This document shows, piece by piece, positions 58,801-64,000 of a stretch of 64,000 nt of DNA (its first letter is position 1; each line of letters starts with the position of its first letter). The translations under genes were made by a program, and so were the position numbers. Source of the stretch: Quercus robur (Eukaryota > Streptophyta > Magnoliopsida > Fagales > Fagaceae); assembly GCF_932294415.1 (NCBI RefSeq), contig NC_065536.1, positions 33,414,354-33,478,353 of the forward strand, given 5' to 3'. Below the pieces are notes generated by a model. That model ran no database searches. It was not told the origin of the DNA and was given only the letters and a program-made list of their open reading frames with translations.

Positions 58801-59405
58801 AGGTCAGGAACATTAAAGACTCCAGGAACCGAGAGATTGGAGGTCGCAACAGAACCTATACTATGACCAGACATTGTGGAACCATTTGCTGTGCGAATAT
58901 TAAGAGGGTGTGGTGCAGGTTTAAGGTCAGAAAATAAGGACGAGTGAGGTGTCATGTGATTGCAACAAGCAGAATCCATAAGCCAAGAGGTAGGAGACAT
59001 ACCAGATAAAGCTGAGAGAGAAGAGGAATAAGATGCATTACCAACCATACGAATGACATTGGCGATGATATTTATAAGGTCATCTCTGGAAATGGTGAAA
59101 GTGGATCCAGAAGACTGAGACTTTGCAGAGACGGGAGCCACAGGTTGGATACTCTCAGTGTTAGCAACAGTAGCAGCAGAAATGGAAACAGCTGATTTGT
59201 TGCGTTGATAGCAAGTCTCAATATTATGGCCAAAACGTTTGCAAAAATTGCAAAAACGTTTGTTGGATTGTCGGCGACGATTGTTGCAAAAGGAAGAAGA
59301 CTTGTCCTTATTCTTCATTTTGAAGCAAAATATGCAAAAATAGACTGCAAAAATGAAATCTACGCGAAAAACTGGGTAAGGAGCACCTGTACTGTAAAAA
59401 GTCAA
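55827..59405 (-). CDS. Gag-pol polyprotein of the young Copia element
   Basis: One uninterrupted frame of 1192 residues. In order it contains a CCHC zinc knuckle (CNFCKRFGHNIETC, about residues 51-64) and a protease segment (WLMDSACCNHMTP, about 140). A GAG-pre-integrase region (LWHARLGHAS, CVSCQLGKQ) and integrase (DLIHSDVWGPSS, QQNGRAERK) follow. Next come reverse transcriptase (LDALSKNHTWDLV, FAPVARISSVR, LYVDDMIITG) and RNase H (FFDADWAGDPTDRRS, NTEAEYRAL, HIEIDCHFIR). The order protease-integrase-RT-RNase H is diagnostic of Ty1/Copia. Confidence 0.95.
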   Translation of the reverse strand: MTFYSTGAPYPVFRVDFIFAVYFCIFCFKMKNKDKSSSFCNNRRRQSNKRFCNFCKRFGHNIETCYQRNKSAVSISAATVANTESIQPVAPVSAKSQSSGSTFTISRDDLINIIANVIRMVGNASYSSSLSALSGMSPTSWLMDSACCNHMTPHSSLFSDLKPAPHPLNIRTANGSTMSGHSIGSVATSNLSVPGVFNVPDLSYNLFSVGQLAELGYRIIFDYSGCIVQDPRTGQELGTGPRVGRMFPVDNLRLPLVAPVSVAAAATASSIPSLALWHARLGHASSSRVQQLTSRGLLGSVSTKNFDCVSCQLGKQPALPFNSSESISTDIFDLIHSDVWGPSSVSSIGGSRYFVVFVDDYSRYSWIFNMKHRSKLLQVYSNFAKMVETQFSKRIKIFRSDNALEYTQYAFQAVLHSYGTVHQLTCPGTSQQNGRAERKLRHILDTVRALLLSTKVPAPFWGEAALHAVHTINRIPSPVIQNQTPYERLFGSCPDYHHLRSFGSACFVLLQPHEHNKLEPRSRLCCFLGYGETQKGYRCYDPVSHRLRISRNVVFWEHRLFVELSHFRASLSSSSVLDLFPDEAHIPSVAAPDPSVVAPDSLVDFSIQPPDITDPFPSSPFNEQVEDEQVEDELPNPNPELGSPAPAPPEDLAHDIPPRHSTRVRSIPTHLLDYHCYTALATLHEPHTYREASTDPLWQIAMKEELDALSKNHTWDLVTLPPEKSVVGCKWIYKIKTRSDGSIERYKARLVAKGFTQEYGIDYEETFAPVARISSVRALLAVAAARKWDLFQMDVKNAFLNGDLHEEVYMQPPPGLSVDSNKVCYLRRALYGLKQAPRAWFAKFSSTISHLGYMASHYDSALFLRRTDKGTILLLLYVDDMIITGDDLSGIQELKDFLSQQFEMKDLGHLSYFLGLEITHSTDGLYLTQAKYASELLSRAGLTDSKTIDTPLELNAHLTPSGGKPLSNPSLYRRLVGSLIYLTVTRPDISYAVHQVSQYLSAPRLTHYAAVLRILRYLKGTLFHGLFYSAQSPLVLRAFFDADWAGDPTDRRSTTGYCFLLGSSLISWRSKKQTFVARSNTEAEYRALADTTSELLWLRWLLKDLGVSTSSATPLYCDNQSAIHIAHNDVFHERTKHIEIDCHFIRYHLVHGALKLFSVSSKDQLADIFTKSLPKGRTRDLVDNLKLVSHPP

Positions 59406-59530
59406 CTCTGTAGAAAGTCAACGGTCAAGTCAATGGTCAACGGTCAACTCCAGTGATGACGTCAGCTAGGGCTGACGTAGATGATGACGTGGCAGAGATG
59501 ACGTCAGCGATGACGTCAGCAGATGACCCA
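59396..59530. promoter_or_regulatory. Cluster of W-box and TGACGTCA motifs in the Copia leader
   Basis: TTGAC cores on the minus strand recur about five times at 59396-59450. TGACGTCA palindromes lie at 59457-59464, 59499-59506 and 59511-59518, with further TGACG cores at about 59473 and 59485. These are binding-site types for WRKY and TGA/bZIP factors. Function here is inference. The cluster lies in the transcribed leader just upstream of the gag-pol start. Confidence 0.4.
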
Positions 59531-60005
59531 GCGGCACGTGAGGCGCGTGAGCACGTGGTCCAATCTTCGCCGAAACTTCTGTCGGCGCGTGAGGGCGCGT
59601 GGCACGCCTGATGATGCTGATTCTTCACCGGTGATGTAGATCGAAGCTAGACGAATCCGATGACTGCGGCGGTGAGATGATCGGAGCAACACAGATGGCG
59701 CGTGGAAAAGCGGCCGAATCTTTGACCGACGCGTGGCGGCGCGTGAGAGGTCAGATGATGATGATTCCGGTGGCTATGTGTAGATCGGGTGAAAATCTAT
59801 ACGTTGATATTTCTTATGTCTTAATCGGAGGTCTGATGTGGAAGACCTGACGGAGGCAGTGATCTTGGTGGCGGTGATCGAGCTTCTGACGGTGAAGATT
59901 CAACCTTGGCACCTCTGAGGGCACAAAAGAAAAGGTTTACTGACCGAAGAAGTCGAGGCAGCGGAAAACACCAACAAAGACAGGACTGCAAGACACAAGA
60001 AGGTT
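59531..60005 (-). other. GC-rich untranslated leader of the young Copia element
   Basis: It is rich in GGCGCGTGAG/GCGCGTGGC repeats and contrasts sharply in composition with its surroundings. No coding sequence was recognised. Confidence 0.6.
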
Positions 60006-60026
60006 AGAGCAATGGCTCTGATACCA
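60006..60026 (-). other. Primer-binding site (initiator tRNA-Met) of the young Copia element
   Basis: The minus strand reads TGGTATCAGAGCCATTGC directly inside the 5' LTR. This is the standard Copia complement to the 3' end of plant initiator tRNA-Met. Confidence 0.93.
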
Positions 60027-60197
60027 TGTTAGAAATACTGAATGATTGTATTGTATTTCTTGAATGAAAGAATATACATCACTGCCTTTATATATGAGGC
60101 ATATGTGTGCAGTACAAGTAGAGTGTAGTACAAGTACAAGTGTGCTATACAAGTAACCTAATTGGGCCTAAAGCCCATAACATAATACACGTTAACA
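60027..60197 (-). repeat. 5' LTR of the young Copia element
   Basis: Same as the 3' LTR apart from one base. It is followed by AGTTA. Confidence 0.96.
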
Positions 60198-60202
60198 AGT
60201 TA

Positions 60203-61552
60203 TAATCATGGTATTCTAAACGAGTGTATTTATAAAAATAAATATTTCCCAATAACCGTCACTGCTTCATAATTTGATAAATATGATTCATTTTGTCACA
60301 AAACTAGACTAATTTAACTATAGCCAATCTCTTAAACTTTTTTTTTAGCATTTTGAAAGTGTTACCAATTCTTTACTTGATTTCAGTTCTCCTATGAAAA
60401 GCCTAATCTTAGAGGGGAAAAGCCTAGCCATTGCAAACTCCTTCTAGTTCCGTGTTGGAGGCATTGCCTAAAGTCTGTGATAACTGAAAACTCTAGAATT
60501 GTTGTGGATAAAGAAACTCTAAAGGCAAAGGAAACAGGGCTAGAGAAATATTTTAACGAGAACACAGAAATCTTGGAGAGCTTCCAATTCCTTTATGGCG
60601 TCGTTGCTTAAATATTTTCAAGATCAAGAGGTTTAAAGGATCTTCATACAAAAAGATTTTTTTAAGAAATATTGTTCTTGCAATATAGGGAATTGTAAAT
60701 CCTCTCATAATCTGTGACTTCTGGCTTGTCTAGTAGAACCTTGCTGCAAACTCGTGTTATTTTTTCAGTTTATATGAATATTCTAATTGTTTGAATATTT
60801 TGTAAGACTATTGTTGACACTTAGGAACCTGTTAAAGATGTTCTTAGGTTAGAAATTCTAGCACTATGCCTTTTAAGCATGGTGTCTTTGTGGCAGCAGT
60901 GCTAATGATGTTGTTTCTATTCGATTTATATCACCTGATGTTCTTATTGCTTATGGCATATGAGAACACTAGCATGCGATTTACTGTAATGGTAGGGTGC
61001 TTGGTCTGGCTTTTAGTCTTTACTCTTTAAGTTAGAAATGATTCTCATAAGCTTGATTAAAAGTAACTAGCCTCATCACATGCGCTTCACACGCGCGATG
61101 ATGCTTTTCATTTTTTATTTTTTGGGTTTACACATTTTACTCATGGGAGCTTTATTTTATTTTTTATTTTAAGAAGAAGTTGTATTAGTACTTGACTACT
61201 AATGCGAGAAAGAAATGTTGAGGTGGGATAAAACAGTTTAGTGATAAATAAAAAAATGGTACATTTGTGGAAAAAGGAAAAAACAATTTTATTTTATTTT
61301 TTTTATATTTTTTTCTAAAAGAAGAAGTTGTATTAGTACTTGACAACTAACGTGAGAGAGAAATATGGAGCTGGGAGAAAAAACTATTTTTTTTATTTTT
61401 ATTTTTATTTTTTTTAATTTAGCTAAAAATTAGGTGTTTTTGAAATACTAATTTTACATGTCTAACCCTATGATTTAAGTTTTAGAAATAGATGAATTTG
61501 AGGGTATTTTGGGCATCTAAATAAACGATCCCAAACAGGGCAATACCCTTAA
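60203..61552. other. Intergenic region between the Copia element and block B
   Basis: No gene was recognised. A short imperfect repeat (AAGAAGAAGTTGTATTAGTA, then ACTTGAC) occurs at about 61171 and 61321, so a roughly 150-bp unit is partly duplicated. Confidence 0.5.
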
Positions 61553-61919
61553 ATAGTACTACAGATACGTGTTACGCGTGTGAGTACCAAGCTAAATGGA
61601 TAAATCTAGTATCCTCAAAATATTTTTTTACAGAAGGATTGGCATGTAATTTTGTGACTATGTGAAAGAGATACAATTGAATGGGCTTTTGGTTTTGGTT
61701 GATGATGGTAATGCCCAGGGCTATCCATGGGTCGAGTCAAGTTGGCAAAATCAACTCATGCCCATTTTCCCACGCAAACCCACCAACTTAAATACAACCT
61801 AAACCCACCCAATTATTAATTGGGTTAAATGGGTAGTAACTCAATTAGACCCAATTATAACTAATGCTAATTGGGTTTTTACTAGGTACCCAATTAAGCC
61901 CAAATATCATTTCTACAAA

Positions 61920-62270
61920 TCACTAAACTCTAAAGTACCCCAAAACCACTAAAAAGACCAAAATACCCATAAAACTTCCAAAATTACCAAAATACCTCCT
62001 AAACCTAAAAATGAAAAAAATACCCCCTGAAATCTTAAAATGACCAAAATACCCCCTAAATCTAAAAAATGACCAAAATACCTTTAAAACATAAAAAATG
62101 ACCAAAATACCCCCTAAACCCATCAAATGACCAAAATACCCTCGAAACCTAAAAAAACCAAAGTACCCCCCTAAACCTAAAAATTGAATGAAATACCTCT
62201 AAAACCCAAAAATGACCAAAATACCTCCGGAGCCTAAAAAACGATCAAAATTTCATCGAAACCTAAAATT
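61920..62270. repeat. Minisatellite in block B (ACCAAAATACCCC type)
   Basis: Imperfect units of about 22-30 bp, homologous to 50874-51190 but with a different unit order and number. Confidence 0.85.
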
Positions 62271-62659
62271 TTGCTCATTTTGTTTTTGTTTACTTACCCG
62301 ATTGTGTACTAAATTGGATTGGTAGTAGATGCTTAACAATATTGGTGGACAATATTACTTAAGAATAAAAAGCATTTAGGAAGAGTTGAATAATTTTTTT
62401 GATTTTCATTAAGAATGATCTCAATTGCAATAATAGAACAATTACTATCTACAACAATACTACAGATCATAGCAAATTTCAACAAAAGGCTGAACTTAAA
62501 CAACTCAAAAAATAACTAAAAAAATTCCCCAATTTCATTTAAATAAAGAAAAAGGGAACATGTTAGATGGGATTCTATTTAGAATAGAACCCCGATAACC
62601 TATCTGCAAATTGTATTTGTTCATTCTACGTTAGTTTTAATAGCTTGGGAAGCATTTCA

Positions 62660-63515
62660 TTAATGTTTATTGGTACAAGCAGGAGGGTTTAGCTTGCCCA
62701 AAACTGCAGGCTGGACATTAGTACAAGTGGAAGTAGCAGATTCTCCACCTCCCTTAGACGCGAGATCAATGTCAGAAAGCACCACTTGTTGGCATGGTAC
62801 ACTCTTACTGCAAATACGATTCAGAGCTTCCTTTATCGAAGAAGTGCCTCTAATTTTCTTGAAGCTAACATTACTGATCTTAACTTTAGAGGGAGACTAA
62901 AACCAAAACAAAAAAGCGCACCCAAGAATTCGATATTAGTAGTTTTACTTTTTTTTAAACATCAAAATTTGTGTATATATTTGTGATGTTTATAATAACC
63001 TGATTTGAGCATTGACTGTTTGGGCAGTAGTTTTGATCAATGATTACAGGATTGGCAACATTGTTCATGACAACATCCTCGAAATGTATATCAGATGCAA
63101 CTCCAGAAGAGGAAGCAGCCCATGTTTTGATTCTAACACCATTATCTGTATTGCTAAGTGTGGCACTAGTAACTCTGATTCCTAAAACAGGTTCTTTGTT
63201 CTGGTACCTTCCAAGACTTCCAACGCTGATACCATGGCCAGGTCCACAAGTTACTTGGTTAACAGTAATATCTTGGGTTCCATCACCAAAGGAGATGCAA
63301 TCATCACCTGTTCCAATATCGGCATTGGTAATGGTGATCTGAGATGAACGTCCCACGTGGATTCCATCGGTGTTGGGGCTATCTACGGGCGCAGTTATGG
63401 TAACATGTTGGAATTGCAACTTCTTGCATTCCAAAAGGTTGATATGGAAATATTTGCTATCCTTTGATGTAATGTCTTGGACTTTTGAATTTGTGACATA
63501 GTCGAACCTTATATT
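62660..63515 (-). CDS. Exo-polygalacturonase-like gene (GH28), 3' exons, copy B
   Basis: Two exons on the minus strand, 63000-63515 and 62660-62896, encode 250 residues up to the stop. They join in phase 0 across a 103-bp GT-AG intron. The glycoside hydrolase 28 motifs are all present: NTDGIH, GDDCIS, GHGISVGSLG and RIKTW. The acceptor before the first exon (ACAG at 63516-63519) is intact. Family proteins are about 390-400 residues, so roughly 140-150 N-terminal residues, including the signal peptide, should lie in exons beyond 64000. The enzyme class cleaves homogalacturonan in the cell wall and is often expressed in pollen. The visible part shows no damage, but whether the whole gene works cannot be judged here. 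Confidence 0.88.
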
Positions 63516-63519
63516 CTGT

Positions 63520-64000
63520 TCATGTTTACAAGTTAGATAAATGAAAACGCTAAATATGAGCGCTCGAGTTTCATTTAAAAACATTTTAATTAGTAAAATG
63601 GTAACGATTCTTTGAATTATACAAAAATAAATAAATAAAATTGATTGGAAACAAACGTGATCATTAAATCAATATAAAAAAATGGTAAAGTTGTAGCAAA
63701 TATTATTACATAAAAATTTATAAACTAATGTTTCTATGAACGTGGTTGGTACTACTTCAATAATATTATATTATATAAACAATTCTTCAGAGACCACAAG
63801 CTTTGTCAAAAGATTACATGTGTGATTGTGATTGGTGAATTATCGCTTTTATATTTAACCATTGTTTTTTCTATATCGCTTATAGTCACACATGTTAGTG
63901 TCGTGGCACAAAAAGTACTCCATAAACTTTCTCATATATAAATTTTAAAATTAATTCTTTTTTGAGTTGTGACACATAACTATACAAAACTTGTCAAATT
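63520..64000 (-). other. Upstream intron of polygalacturonase copy B, running off the window
   Basis: AT-rich sequence homologous to 52430-52899 of copy A. No exon was recognised before the window end. Confidence 0.6.

Larger units (their letters stand above)
55643..60197 (-). mobile_element. Young Ty1/Copia retrotransposon, apparently whole
   Basis: Two 171-bp LTRs (55643-55813 and 60027-60197) differ at one position by hand count. The element is flanked by a perfect 5-bp duplication AGTTA (55638-55642 and 60198-60202). Minus-strand order is 5' LTR, primer site for initiator tRNA-Met, GC-rich leader, one long gag-pol frame, polypurine tract, 3' LTR. The short LTRs and general pol sequence recall the Ale/Retrofit branch, which is a tentative placement. 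Near-identical LTRs mean a recent insertion. Confidence 0.95.
61553..63977. repeat. Duplicated 2.4-kb block, copy B
   Basis: Direct repeat of 50503-52899 in the same orientation, about 11 kb away. It continues past the point where copy A is interrupted by LTR sequence. Confidence 0.92.

Overview
The window reads as a piece of a dicot plant nuclear genome, probably a woody species. It is AT-rich and crowded with transposable elements, and only a few intron-bearing host genes lie between them. A Fagaceae origin is a guess from recalled repeat style and is not shown by the sequence. No plasmid, phage, CRISPR or bacterial gene organisation is visible.

Layout. 1-1.9 kb: non-autonomous DNA-element debris and microsatellites. 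1.9-12.3 kb: a large minus-strand Ty3/Gypsy element of Tat type. It has two LTRs, a gag-pol region with two RNase H domains, a 75-bp tandem array and an extra gene on the opposite (+) strand. 12.4-16.5 kb: an older partial Tat-type relative in the same orientation. 16.9-17.8 kb: another non-autonomous element. 19.06-20.76 kb: a two-exon plant defensin gene (+). 21.1-24.2 kb: a foldback element, a LINE remnant and a small palindromic repeat. 24.5-28 kb: a hAT-like MITE, then an older DNA element that hosts a 2.15-kb solo LTR with a perfect target duplication. 28.6-29.0 kb: a MITE lying in a TA microsatellite. 29.48 kb: tRNA-Asn(GUU). 30.4-31.8 kb: a four-exon class III peroxidase (-). 33.4 kb: a small retroposed insert with a target duplication. 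34.5-36.3 kb: an intronless PPR gene (-). 37.4-38.85 kb: a Copia fragment. 39-42.5 kb: simple and tandem repeats. 42.5-43.5 kb: a LINE fragment. 43.9-47.0 kb: a broken F-box/FIST-type gene (-). 47.3-49.2 kb: MITEs. 50.1-52.9 kb: a copied F-box exon fragment joined to a polygalacturonase pseudogene. 52.9-54.9 kb: an LTR-element 3' fragment. 55.6-60.2 kb: a young, apparently whole Copia element. 61.55-64.0 kb: the second copy of the polygalacturonase block, with cleaner exons, running off the window end.

The host genes are unrelated single-gene units: a secreted antimicrobial peptide, a secreted haem peroxidase, a probable organelle RNA-binding PPR protein, a decaying F-box protein and cell-wall polygalacturonases. 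The most informative structures are evolutionary. They are the antisense gene and satellite-like array of the Tat element, the chimeric duplication joining an F-box exon to the polygalacturonase block, the matched filled and empty sites for an LTR insertion, and two short retroposition scars.

All boundaries, splice sites and mismatch counts were read by eye; no search or alignment was run.
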